From: an uncultured Muribaculaceae bacterium
GTDB taxonomy: Bacteria > Bacteroidota > Bacteroidia > Bacteroidales > Muribaculaceae
Assembly: GCA_910585755.1 (NCBI GenBank)
Contig: CAJUFH010000082.1
Coordinates: 1-7,524, forward strand
Length of the DNA stretch: 7,524 bases
Direction: 5' to 3'
The position numbers and the translations under genes are program-made. The notes under the pieces are model-generated. The model was not told the origin of the DNA and searched no databases. It saw nothing but the letters and a program-made list of their open reading frames with translations. Shown here in pieces: positions 1 through 6,278 of this stretch; the stretch's first letter is position 1, and every line of letters begins with the position of its first letter.

Positions 1-25
1 TTTTAGCCTGTTTAGACCATAAAAA

Positions 26-62
26 GAGACTGCCCAAACTTGTTAGACAGTCTCGCTTTTTT
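26..62 (+). terminator. Intrinsic terminator of an upstream unit
   Basis: A perfect 7-bp stem (GAGACTG at 26-32 with CAGTCTC at 48-54) encloses a 15-nt loop and is followed by GC and a run of six T (57-62). An A-run at 21-25 could pair with the T-run, so it may also work in the opposite orientation. It probably ends a gene or insertion sequence lying left of the window; the surrounding 1-120 is more AT-rich than the genes that follow. No coding sequence can be assigned to 1-25. Confidence 0.65.
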
Positions 63-66
63 AGGT

Positions 67-94
67 GAATTTCGTAGTGGTTATGATAGGTTTC
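67..94 (+). promoter_or_regulatory. Weak candidate promoter for the 121-3247 gene pair
   Basis: Two overlapping candidates for a Bacteroidota -7 box lie upstream of the gene starting at 121. GAATTTCG (67-74) differs by one base from the TAnnTTCG form seen elsewhere in this window and has TTAG 20 bp upstream (43-46). TAGGTTTC (87-94) differs by one base from TAnnTTTG. The first would overlap the upstream terminator hairpin. The sequence does not decide between them, and neither has a good -33 TTTG. Confidence 0.25.
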
Positions 95-120
95 ATCCCA
101 CGTGTTACTCTCTAATTTGT

Positions 121-1230
121 ATGAAGCGACAAAGTCCGAAATTGAATTGTCTGATGTGGCTGCTGTTGGCGGCAGCGGTTGGCGGGGCGGCCTGCGCCCG
201 CGACAAAAAGCAAGAAACTCCCGCAGAACCATCACATACTGAAACCAACGCGGTTTATTATTGGAAAACCGTGTTCGACCCCGACTCGGCGGAGATTGCC
301 TTTCTGCGCGACCACCGGGTCGGCCGCGTTTACCTTCGCCTCTTCGACGTGGTCGAAAACCGGGGAGCCACTCCCGGAGAGGAGACCGTGGTGCCGAACG
401 CTTCCGTCGTAGACAAAGCGCTTAAACACGGGAGCGACAGTCTCTCCAGCGCCCTGCTCAACCGGACGGAGTTTGTGCCGGTAGTCTACATCACCCTCGA
501 TGCGTTGAAAGCGATGGAGGGTAAGGAGGGGGAGCTGGCTGAGAAAATCGTGCTCAGGGCGAAAAATATGTGTTCCTACAACGAAATCCCCAACGTCAAG
601 GAGCTACAGCTCGACTGCGACTGGACCTCTTCGACAGAGCCTTCTTATTTCAGACTATGCGACGAGGTCAAGGCAAAAATCAAGAATCACAAACTCCACT
701 GGGGCCTCAGCTCCACAATCCGCCTCCACCAACTGCGACGCGAGCCGCCACGGGTAGACCGCGGCGTGCTGATGGTCTACAACACCGGCAGCTTCGACAA
801 TCCCCGCGCCCGCAACTCTATAATCGACGAAGAGGATGTAAAACCTTATCTTAAATATCTCGATAAATACCCCCTCCCTCTCGATGTGGCCTACCCGGCA
901 TATTCCTGGCAACTGCTCTTCCGAGGGCCCCGGTTCGCCGGGATTATGTCGGGGCTGGACACCTCCGACACGACCCTCTTCGCCCCGGGGCCTGACAACG
1001 CGTTCATAGTCAGACAGGATTTCCCGTACCGCGACCGCGTGATTTACGAAGGTGACGTGCTCCGCGACGAGAAGTCCGACATCGCCGAAATCCTGCGAGT
1101 GAAGCGCGGAATCGAAAAGGAACTCGCCGGGAAACCACACTCAAACATCATCTACCACCTCGACTCCCGTAACCTTTCCAACTATACCGACAATGAAATC
1201 GACTCATTATACGCCAAAAGCGCTCGTTAG
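121..1230 (+). CDS. Exported, probably lipidated protein with a TIM-barrel-like pattern, function unknown
   Basis: The product is 369 aa. I chose the ATG at 121, not the in-frame ATG at 40, because 121 starts directly at a basic N-terminus and hydrophobic stretch (residues 11-24) ending in Gly-Ala-Ala-Cys25, a plausible lipobox; the 40 start would put 27 unrelated residues, encoded partly by the upstream terminator, in front of it. Alternating hydrophobic segments and helices suggest a glycosidase-like (beta/alpha) barrel: FVPVVYI near 116-122, ELQLDCDW at 161-168, STIRLHQ at 198-204 and LMVYNTG at 217-223. D165 and D167 at a strand end are candidate active-site or metal-binding residues. This resembles uncharacterised Bacteroidota proteins that I recognise only by pattern; no enzyme activity can be assigned. 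Its last 38 bp overlap the next gene, so the two are very likely co-transcribed and translationally coupled. The barrel assignment is inference. Confidence 0.8.
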   Translation: MKRQSPKLNCLMWLLLAAAVGGAACARDKKQETPAEPSHTETNAVYYWKTVFDPDSAEIAFLRDHRVGRVYLRLFDVVENRGATPGEETVVPNASVVDKALKHGSDSLSSALLNRTEFVPVVYITLDALKAMEGKEGELAEKIVLRAKNMCSYNEIPNVKELQLDCDWTSSTEPSYFRLCDEVKAKIKNHKLHWGLSSTIRLHQLRREPPRVDRGVLMVYNTGSFDNPRARNSIIDEEDVKPYLKYLDKYPLPLDVAYPAYSWQLLFRGPRFAGIMSGLDTSDTTLFAPGPDNAFIVRQDFPYRDRVIYEGDVLRDEKSDIAEILRVKRGIEKELAGKPHSNIIYHLDSRNLSNYTDNEIDSLYAKSAR

Positions 1231-3247
1231 CCTCCTCGCCTTAACTATCGCTGGAATCTGGACCACCGCCACGGCGTGCGGCCCGTTCTACGACCTGATT
1301 CCTACCCCGCTCTATTTCACCTCCGACGATACGGAGGAATCAGAGTTCGACCTTGAGAAAGAGAACCTGCTCCTATGGCAAGCCGAGACCTCCCCATCGA
1401 TCCCGTTGGCAGACATCAGGGCGGTTGTCTACGAGGACGATGTATGGAAATTCATCGGCTATAATCCAGAATTCCCTGAATGTTGCGACATAACCGCACA
1501 CGGCAACCAATTCCTGGCCTGGATTAACAACATGCGGCGCTTCGACATTATCGACCTCCTCTCGACCGCGAAGGATCTTGAAGAGTACCGCCGGGAGGTC
1601 AACTCACCGTGGTATTACCCGGCCTCGGAAAAAGAAATATACCGTCCGGAAGACCTTGCGGTTATTATTGAAAACTGCGAGAATAACAAAAACTCGCGGC
1701 TGAAAGAGCGCTACGCTTTGCAGGGAGTCAGAGCCTATTTCGCCTCCGGCCAGTACGACAAGTGTATCAGATATTACGAAGAAAACTTCGCGGAAGTATC
1801 CGACAGCAACCTTCTGAAACGCATGGCCAAGAGGTACGCCGCCGGATGCTGGGCGCGGCTCGGGGAACAGGATAGAGCCAACGAATACTTCGCCGAAATC
1901 GGCGACCTCTCTTCCATCCGCGACGCCGACCCGGTAGCCTATGTGACGCACCGCAACCCCGATGCCCCGCAACTGATGCGCCATATTCTTTCCAATGTCG
2001 GAGATACCACTTTGCTGCTCGGGCTGCGCCCTCTCGCCACAGAAATAATCCAGAAGAAGAAAGCTAAAAACCTCGGCGACTGGGAGTTCCTCTTAGCCTA
2101 TACCTCCGGCCATTTCCGTGGCGACATTTCCGACGCGCGCCGACATATCGAGCGGGCGATGCGCTGCAAATTCTCCTCAGAAAGTCTCCGCGACCATGCG
2201 CGGGCCTACCGTATGGCGATTGACGGAGACCGGGGCGACCGTTCGCGTCTGATTGACGACCTGCGTTGGATTGAGGAGATAATCGACCCGGCCAACCCTG
2301 CGGCTTATGAATGGAGCCGGCTGTTGCAGAACATAGCCTACGTCCACTGGCTCCCTACCCTGCTCAAAAGGAAGGATTATGCAACCGCCGTGCTGCTTAC
2401 CGGCTATGCAGAGCATATGAAGGACAGTAAGTGCCGTACCGACGGCCCCAACTACGGCGGCCTCACTTTCCAGATTATGAACAGCTTCCCCTCTGAGCGT
2501 CTGGCAGCGGTGAAGAACAGTATCAACAACGGCTCGCGGCTCAATCGGTTTCTCGCTCGCTACGCCTGGACCGGCGACGATTATCTCAACGAGCTGATCG
2601 GCACCATCGCCCTCCGCGAGGAGAACTACGGACGAGCCGCCAGCTACCTCTCGAAAGTCTCGCCGGATTATATCAAGAGCCTTAACACATACGGCTATCT
2701 CTCGCGCGACCCCTTCTTCAATTATCCCGACAGGGATGTTTTCAACGGTTATTGGGAATGGGCAACCGCTTCTTCCGACCAAGTTCGGCTCAACCTCCCG
2801 GAAGCGAACAACCCCAAGCTGAATTTCGCCTACAAGATGGCGCGGCTCGGCCGCCTGGCGCGCACGGCCAACGACTCCGACACCCGCGGCCTGGCGGCGC
2901 TGGAATATGCGATTGGAGTGCGCAACTCCTTCGGAGAAAGTTGGGCCCTTACCCAGTACTGGCAAGGATGGCCGAGCACCCGCTTCGATCCGTCGCTTGA
3001 CTACGGGGAAGAGACCTTCCGGCCTCTTGGCTTCCTGTATAGTTTCGGAAAAGACAGCTATAAACGGATGCAGGAACGCTACCGGCGCGACGTAGACACC
3101 GCCCTCGCTTCCCTGACCTCCGACGAAGCCCGCGCCAGGGCGCACCTGCTGCTAAACAACCCCAAAACCATCATCCTCAAATACCCGTTGACCACAGCCG
3201 CCGGATTCATCCGCCGCTCCTGCGACCACTGGCGCGACTGGTTATAA
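1193..3247 (+). CDS. Large secreted or lipidated helical-repeat (TPR-like) protein, function unknown
   Basis: The product is 684 aa. The N-terminus is basic, then hydrophobic (residues 10-26), ending in Thr-Ala-Cys29-Gly-Pro. This could be a lipobox, or a signal-peptidase I site with Cys29 kept in the mature protein. The motif CGPFYD just after the signal recalls a group of uncharacterised secreted Bacteroidota proteins, recognised by pattern only. The rest is mostly helical and rich in Tyr, Arg and Glu. TPR-like helix pairs are visible around 175-235 (a YFASGQYDKCIRYYEENF segment followed by an ARLGEQDRANEYF segment) and around 465-490 (IALREENYGRAASYL), followed by YLSRDPFF near 499-506. 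TPR-type folds usually bind proteins or glycans, so a scaffold role for the upstream barrel-like protein is possible but inferred. The start overlaps the upstream gene by 38 bp in another frame. No intrinsic terminator is evident after the stop. Confidence 0.82.
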   Translation: MKSTHYTPKALVSLLALTIAGIWTTATACGPFYDLIPTPLYFTSDDTEESEFDLEKENLLLWQAETSPSIPLADIRAVVYEDDVWKFIGYNPEFPECCDITAHGNQFLAWINNMRRFDIIDLLSTAKDLEEYRREVNSPWYYPASEKEIYRPEDLAVIIENCENNKNSRLKERYALQGVRAYFASGQYDKCIRYYEENFAEVSDSNLLKRMAKRYAAGCWARLGEQDRANEYFAEIGDLSSIRDADPVAYVTHRNPDAPQLMRHILSNVGDTTLLLGLRPLATEIIQKKKAKNLGDWEFLLAYTSGHFRGDISDARRHIERAMRCKFSSESLRDHARAYRMAIDGDRGDRSRLIDDLRWIEEIIDPANPAAYEWSRLLQNIAYVHWLPTLLKRKDYATAVLLTGYAEHMKDSKCRTDGPNYGGLTFQIMNSFPSERLAAVKNSINNGSRLNRFLARYAWTGDDYLNELIGTIALREENYGRAASYLSKVSPDYIKSLNTYGYLSRDPFFNYPDRDVFNGYWEWATASSDQVRLNLPEANNPKLNFAYKMARLGRLARTANDSDTRGLAALEYAIGVRNSFGESWALTQYWQGWPSTRFDPSLDYGEETFRPLGFLYSFGKDSYKRMQERYRRDVDTALASLTSDEARARAHLLLNNPKTIILKYPLTTAAGFIRRSCDHWRDWL

Positions 3248-3273
3248 GGTTAAGAGGAAACAGAATTGAATTG

Positions 3274-3330
3274 ATTTTAACTTGATTTAACAATTCGGGG
3301 GGGTAAAACGTCTTATATTTTGTAACTTCG
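3274..3330 (+). promoter_or_regulatory. Promoter of lipoprotein A: tandem TTTAAC sites, G-run and TAACTTCG box
   Basis: Two TTTAAC half-sites (3276-3281 and 3286-3291) sit exactly 10 bp apart. They are followed by seven G (3297-3303), a 19-bp spacer and TAACTTCG (3323-3330), a one-base variant of the Bacteroides -7 box TAnnTTTG. The G-run lies where the -33 element would be expected. The same layout, with the same distances, recurs at 6450-6506. A 77-nt A-rich leader without a Shine-Dalgarno site follows, with a small hairpin (AAGCG 3339-3343 with CGCTT 3349-3353). The promoter role is inferred from position and conservation; the TTTAAC repeats look like an activator or repressor operator. 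Confidence 0.65.
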
Positions 3331-3407
3331 CATGTTAAAAGCGATTAACGCTTCCCAAAACACAAAAAATCAAGGTAAAATCACACAAAAAAAGCAAAAA
3401 CCACGCA

Positions 3408-3974
3408 ATGAAAAAGTATTTTGAAAAGGTCCTGATGGTCATGCTCGCCGCGTTCCTTTCGGTGAGCTTCACGGCATGCTCCGACGACGATGACGACGAA
3501 CCCGGTAAGGGTGGCTCGATGAGCGGCTGGGTTGAAATCGACGGCAAGAAGTACGACTTCAAGTATTTCTACGGCGGCAAGAATGACGACGGCGGCGAAG
3601 TATCGTTTACCGGCTTCAACAAGAACCCCTACAGCCTGAAGGAGAGCGACAACTACAACATGACCGCCTTCACTATGGCTTTCAAGTCGGACGGCACACT
3701 CGACTCTGAATACGGTAATCCCACCATCAACTTCGAGTTCGAGCTCAACTGCAACGAGAGCAAGGAGAACGCCGACATGGTAATGTACTGCAATCACAGC
3801 ACATCCTACGCCGGAATCACGGCCACCCGCTCGGGCGACAAGCTGACAATCGACGGCAAAAACGTCGAGGTGCGCTACTCCGCGAAAGGGGCAGGAGGCG
3901 TAAACCAGAACGACCCAAAGACCACCGTCAACTTCCACTTCGCCGGGACTCCGGAATGGCTTGACTTCGACTAA
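3408..3974 (+). CDS. Small surface-exposed lipoprotein A, function unknown
   Basis: The product is 188 aa. Residues 1-23 form a lipoprotein signal peptide (MKK start, hydrophobic LMVMLAAFL core) with lipobox Phe-Thr-Ala-Cys24. Ser25 and Asp26-30 follow, matching the SDDDD-type lipoprotein export signal described for Bacteroides fragilis, which directs lipoproteins to the outer face of the outer membrane. The mature part starts with MSGWVEIDGKKYDFKYF and is rich in alternating polar/hydrophobic stretches, suggesting an all-beta domain; later conserved blocks are KSDGTLD, KLTIDGKNVEV and VNFHFAGTPEW. It is a clear paralog of the protein encoded at 6579-7172. The gene has its own promoter and terminator, so it is monocistronic. 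I cannot name a ligand or enzyme activity. Composition is uniformly GC-rich, unlike its paralog. Confidence 0.88.
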   Translation: MKKYFEKVLMVMLAAFLSVSFTACSDDDDDEPGKGGSMSGWVEIDGKKYDFKYFYGGKNDDGGEVSFTGFNKNPYSLKESDNYNMTAFTMAFKSDGTLDSEYGNPTINFEFELNCNESKENADMVMYCNHSTSYAGITATRSGDKLTIDGKNVEVRYSAKGAGGVNQNDPKTTVNFHFAGTPEWLDFD

Positions 3975-4045
3975 CAGTCAGAACCCACAGCCACGCCTCT
4001 ACTCTAATACGCTGCCACACACGCAAGCGTTTCGCTATTCCAACT

Positions 4046-4080
4046 CCGGGCTTCGAACATCGCGTCGAAGCCCGGTATTT
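4046..4080 (+). terminator. Strong intrinsic terminator after lipoprotein A
   Basis: A perfect 11-bp stem (CCGGGCTTCGA at 4046-4056 with TCGAAGCCCGG at 4065-4075) has an 8-nt loop and is followed by TATTTTTC. It lies 71 bp past the stop codon of the lipoprotein gene. The stem differs by one base pair from the terminator at 7202-7230 behind the paralog, while the loops differ. Confidence 0.88.
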
Positions 4081-4119
4081 TTCATTAAGCCGGAATGCGG
4101 GCTGTCATGAAGCGCCCCG

Positions 4120-4151
4120 TTTGCGGAAACCGGGATTGTTGAGTAACTTCG
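4120..4151 (+). promoter_or_regulatory. Promoter of the Crp-like regulator
   Basis: TTTG (4120-4123), a 20-bp spacer and TAACTTCG (4144-4151) fit the Bacteroides -33/-7 layout well. Transcription would start near 4156-4160. This makes upstream in-frame starts (TTG at 4121) impossible as translation starts and favours ATG 4175, leaving a leader of under 20 nt. Confidence 0.6.
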
Positions 4152-4174
4152 CGGATGAAATGGTTACACGGGAA

Positions 4175-4741
4175 ATGATACCTACAATCGTCGCGACCGT
4201 CAGAAAGGCTTGGCCGGTCGGCGAAGAAGCGCTGGACCGGCTCGCGGCCTGTCTGCGGCCATGCGCGTTCCCTAAGCGCCATCTGCTCGTGAGCGAGGGT
4301 CGCGCCGACGGCCTCGCCTATTTTGTCGAGAAGGGTATGACCCGCAGCTACTGGATTGTCGACGGCCAGGAGATCACCACGTCGTTCTCGATTGACGGCG
4401 GAATCGTGTTCAGCATGGACGAGCTTTATTACAGCCGGCAGAGCGAGGAGTATGTAGAGGCGGTCGAGCCGCTCGAAGCGTACGCGATTACCCTCGACGA
4501 CCTCAGGCGCCTGTTCGCCGAAAACCTGGAGCTCGCCAACTGGGGGCGCGTGATCCACCAGAACGAGTACCGCCGCCTCCACCGCTCCCACAAGGAGCGG
4601 CTTACCCTCCCGGCCCGCGAGCGCTACGAGGCTTTCGCCCGGCAGTTTCCGGAGGTATGCCGCCGCGCCCGCCTGGGCGACATCGCCTCCTATCTCGGAA
4701 TCACCCCCTCGACCCTCAGCCGCATCAGGGGTTGCCGCTGA
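4175..4741 (+). CDS. Crp/Fnr-family transcriptional regulator, ligand unknown
   Basis: The product is 188 aa from ATG 4175; ATG 4160 would add five residues and is a real alternative. The in-frame TTG at 4121 is rejected because it falls in the promoter. The N-terminal two thirds resemble a cyclic-nucleotide-binding-type beta-roll: ADGLAYFVEKGMTRSY, then GQEITTSFSIDGG, then a VEAVEPLEAYAI strand and the LDDLRRLF start of the dimerisation helix. Residues 167-185 (LGDIASYLGITPSTLSRIR) form the C-terminal helix-turn-helix. This is the short Crp-like type common in Bacteroidota, whose members usually end almost directly after the recognition helix. The Gly-Glu and Arg-Ser residues that bind cAMP in E. 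coli CRP are not evident, so another or no ligand is likely. The acyltransferase 88 bp downstream has its own promoter and is a plausible but unproven target. Confidence 0.88.
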   Translation: MIPTIVATVRKAWPVGEEALDRLAACLRPCAFPKRHLLVSEGRADGLAYFVEKGMTRSYWIVDGQEITTSFSIDGGIVFSMDELYYSRQSEEYVEAVEPLEAYAITLDDLRRLFAENLELANWGRVIHQNEYRRLHRSHKERLTLPARERYEAFARQFPEVCRRARLGDIASYLGITPSTLSRIRGCR

Positions 4742-4751
4742 CGCTTTTTTT
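4722..4751 (+). terminator. Probable terminator overlapping the regulator's stop codon
   Basis: GCATCAG (4722-4728) can pair with CTGACGC (4738-4744) with one A-C mismatch around a 9-nt loop, directly followed by seven T (4745-4751). The stem spans the last codons and the TGA stop. The mismatch makes it weaker than the two lipoprotein terminators. Confidence 0.5.
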
Positions 4752-4785
4752 GACGCAGGGCAATTTTATTTAGAGGGGAAACGGC

Positions 4786-4793
4786 TAACTTCG
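4786..4793 (+). promoter_or_regulatory. -7 box of the acyltransferase promoter
   Basis: TAACTTCG lies 36 bp before the acyltransferase start codon, in the same form as in the three other promoters here. The upstream element is poor: TTTA at 4765-4768 with a 17-bp spacer is the best match to TTTG. The leader CAACCATTCTC onwards has no Shine-Dalgarno site, as usual for this phylum. Confidence 0.5.
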
Positions 4794-4829
4794 CGGCAAC
4801 CATTCTCATAACCGATTCAACCCAGAAAA

Positions 4830-5963
4830 ATGAACGTTTCAACTTCTCCCGCCATCCAGGCGAAACCGCGATACGAGCTGCTTGACGGCCTCCGAGGCGT
4901 CGCGGCCTTCTTAGTGATACTCTACCATTTCGGAGAGGGCTTCGCGACCTCCCCGGTCGACCAGATGATGAACCACGGCTATCTGGCGGTTGACTTCTTT
5001 TTCGTGCTCTCCGGCTTCGTGATCGGCTATGCCTACGACGGGCGATGGAGCCGCGGGATGACCGCCGGGCGCTTCATGCTGCGGCGCGTGATCCGTCTGC
5101 ACCCGATGGTCGTGCTGAGCGTCATGCTCGGGGCGGTGGCCTACCTCTTGCAGGGGAGCGTGCGGTGGGACGGCACCCCTGTTCCCCTGCCGCATCTGTT
5201 GCTGGCACTGCTGCTCGGCCTGTTTCTGATTCCCGTCCTCCCCGGAATGAGCGCCGAGGTGCGGGGCAACGGCGAGATGTTCCCCCTTAACGGCCCGAGC
5301 TGGTCGCTGTTTTTCGAGTATATCGGCAGCATACTTTACGCCATAGTCCTCCACCGCCTGTCGAAAAAAGCACTGGCGGCGGTGACTGCCCTCTCCGGCA
5401 TAGGGCTGGCAGCGGTAATCTTAGGGAACGTCTCGGGGGCATACCACGTAGGGGTCGGATGGAGCGCCGGAGGCCTCGGTTTCCTGGGAGGATTCTTGCG
5501 CCTGAGCTTCTCATTCTCCGCCGGACTGCTTATGTCGCGCTGTTTCCGCAAAACCAACATCCGCGGCGCCTTCTGGATTTGCGCGGCAGCCATCGCGCTC
5601 ATACTCTCTTGTCCGTATGTCACCACTGACGGCAACGTGTCGGTGCTTAACGGCGTATACGACTGCGTATGCACTCTCTTCCTCTTCCCCGCAATCGTCT
5701 ACGTCGGGGCGTGCGGAGCGACCAGCGACCGCTTCTCGACCAACACCTGCGAGTTTCTCGGCCAGCTCTCCTACCCCGTCTACATAATCCATTACCCCGT
5801 CATGTACCTCTTCTACGCCTGGGTTTGGAACAACGGCATCACCCTCGGCGAAGCACTCCCCATCTGCGCCGCCCTCTTCGTCGGCATCATCTTCATGGCG
5901 TGGCTCGCCCTCCGCTTCTACGACACCCCCCTCCGCCGCTACCTCTCCGCCCGCCTCCACTAA
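4830..5963 (+). CDS. Membrane O-acyltransferase, Acyl_transf_3 (OafA/YrhL-like) family
   Basis: The product is 377 aa, the usual length for a stand-alone Acyl_transf_3 domain without an added SGNH domain. It is an integral inner-membrane protein with about ten hydrophobic segments. Family hallmarks in order: LDGLRGVAAF at 18-27 with R22, the conserved His33 in LYHF, AVDFFFVLSGFVIG at 53-66, the basic RRVIRLHP at 85-92, NGPSWSLFFE at 154-163 and LSYPVYIIHYP at 313-323. Members transfer acetyl or other acyl groups to sugar hydroxyls of LPS, capsule, exopolysaccharide or secreted glycans. The acceptor cannot be told, as no glycan biosynthesis genes are adjacent. The gene has its own -7 box, and a 241-bp hairpin repeat starts 18 bp after the stop, where a terminator would be expected. 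The family call is firm; the substrate is unknown. Confidence 0.93.
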   Translation: MNVSTSPAIQAKPRYELLDGLRGVAAFLVILYHFGEGFATSPVDQMMNHGYLAVDFFFVLSGFVIGYAYDGRWSRGMTAGRFMLRRVIRLHPMVVLSVMLGAVAYLLQGSVRWDGTPVPLPHLLLALLLGLFLIPVLPGMSAEVRGNGEMFPLNGPSWSLFFEYIGSILYAIVLHRLSKKALAAVTALSGIGLAAVILGNVSGAYHVGVGWSAGGLGFLGGFLRLSFSFSAGLLMSRCFRKTNIRGAFWICAAAIALILSCPYVTTDGNVSVLNGVYDCVCTLFLFPAIVYVGACGATSDRFSTNTCEFLGQLSYPVYIIHYPVMYLFYAWVWNNGITLGEALPICAALFVGIIFMAWLALRFYDTPLRRYLSARLH

Positions 5964-5981
5964 CCCAAAAACCGCCATAGC

Positions 5982-6222
5982 GAGCGGCGGAGCCGCAGTG
6001 CAATTGTAGCCCCGGGGCGTGCGACCGCAGGGAGCGATGGCCTGGGGTGTAGGCGTACGAGTGGACGGGGCATCGGAGATGTCCGTTAATAGCATTAATC
6101 CATTGCCTATCACGATTATACGACCTCTCCGAGGCCGTTGTCCGAAGCCGAAACGAAACCCCAGGCCTTCGCGTCTCCGACGCTCGACCTGGGGCTACAA
6201 TTTCATCGCGGCTCCGCCGCTC
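5982..6222. repeat. 241-bp imperfect inverted-repeat element, copy 1
   Basis: The ends are inverted: GAGCGGCGGAGCCGC (5982-5996) pairs exactly with GCGGCTCCGCCGCTC (6208-6222). Next inward, AATTGTAGCCCC pairs exactly with GGGGCTACAATT, after a 5-nt unmatched bulge on each side. Further in, GCGATGGCCTGGGGT pairs with ACCCCAGGCCTTCGC (one mismatch), and GCATCGGAGATGTC pairs with GACCTCTCCGAGGC (two mismatches), leaving a loop at about 6091-6114. Copy 2 at 7285-7524 has the same order and almost the same length, with conserved arms and a diverged loop. The left arm just inside GTAGCCCC has drifted in this copy. It could be a MITE-like non-autonomous element, a BIME/REP-like repeat or a structured 3'-end element for the acyltransferase transcript. 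It is non-coding despite an open frame through it. Confidence 0.8.
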
Positions 6223-6245
6223 ACCATATACAGCCATTAGCTGTT

Positions 6246-6278
6246 AGGACGCTCAGGGTCGAAGACCCTTGGCGTCCT
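6246..6278. repeat. 15-bp hairpin with GAA loop
   Basis: AGGACGCTCAGGGTC (6246-6260) pairs with GACCCTTGGCGTCCT (6264-6278) around a GAA triloop, with one mismatch and one G-T pair. No T-run follows, so it is not a standard terminator. It sits 23 bp outside repeat copy 1; no second copy is seen in the window. Confidence 0.6.

Noticed and set aside
40..120. In-frame upstream start for the first gene
   Set aside because: It would add 27 residues ahead of a good lipoprotein signal peptide and begins inside the loop of a terminator hairpin. ATG 121 is the better start.
2177..3145. Long open frame on the - strand, 322 codons
   Set aside because: It lies wholly antisense to the 684-aa gene and arises from its GC-rich codons. 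It has no promoter or recognisable domain.
4121..4174. TTG start for the Crp-like regulator
   Set aside because: The TTG lies in the -33 TTTG of a well-spaced promoter whose -7 box is at 4144-4151, so it would not be transcribed from that promoter.
5511..6113. Open frame on the - strand antisense to the acyltransferase
   Set aside because: The low-complexity Glu/Gly/Val-rich translation reflects the codon use of the + strand gene and runs into the repeat. Not credible as a gene.
5982..6222. Integron attC site
   Set aside because: The element is longer than usual for attC and lacks the GTTRRRY/RYYYAAC core sites. No integrase is present.
6019..6240. 73-aa open frame through repeat copy 1
   Set aside because: It is a translation of the inverted-repeat DNA, rich in Arg and Pro, without a signal or domain. 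The corresponding loop region differs in copy 2.
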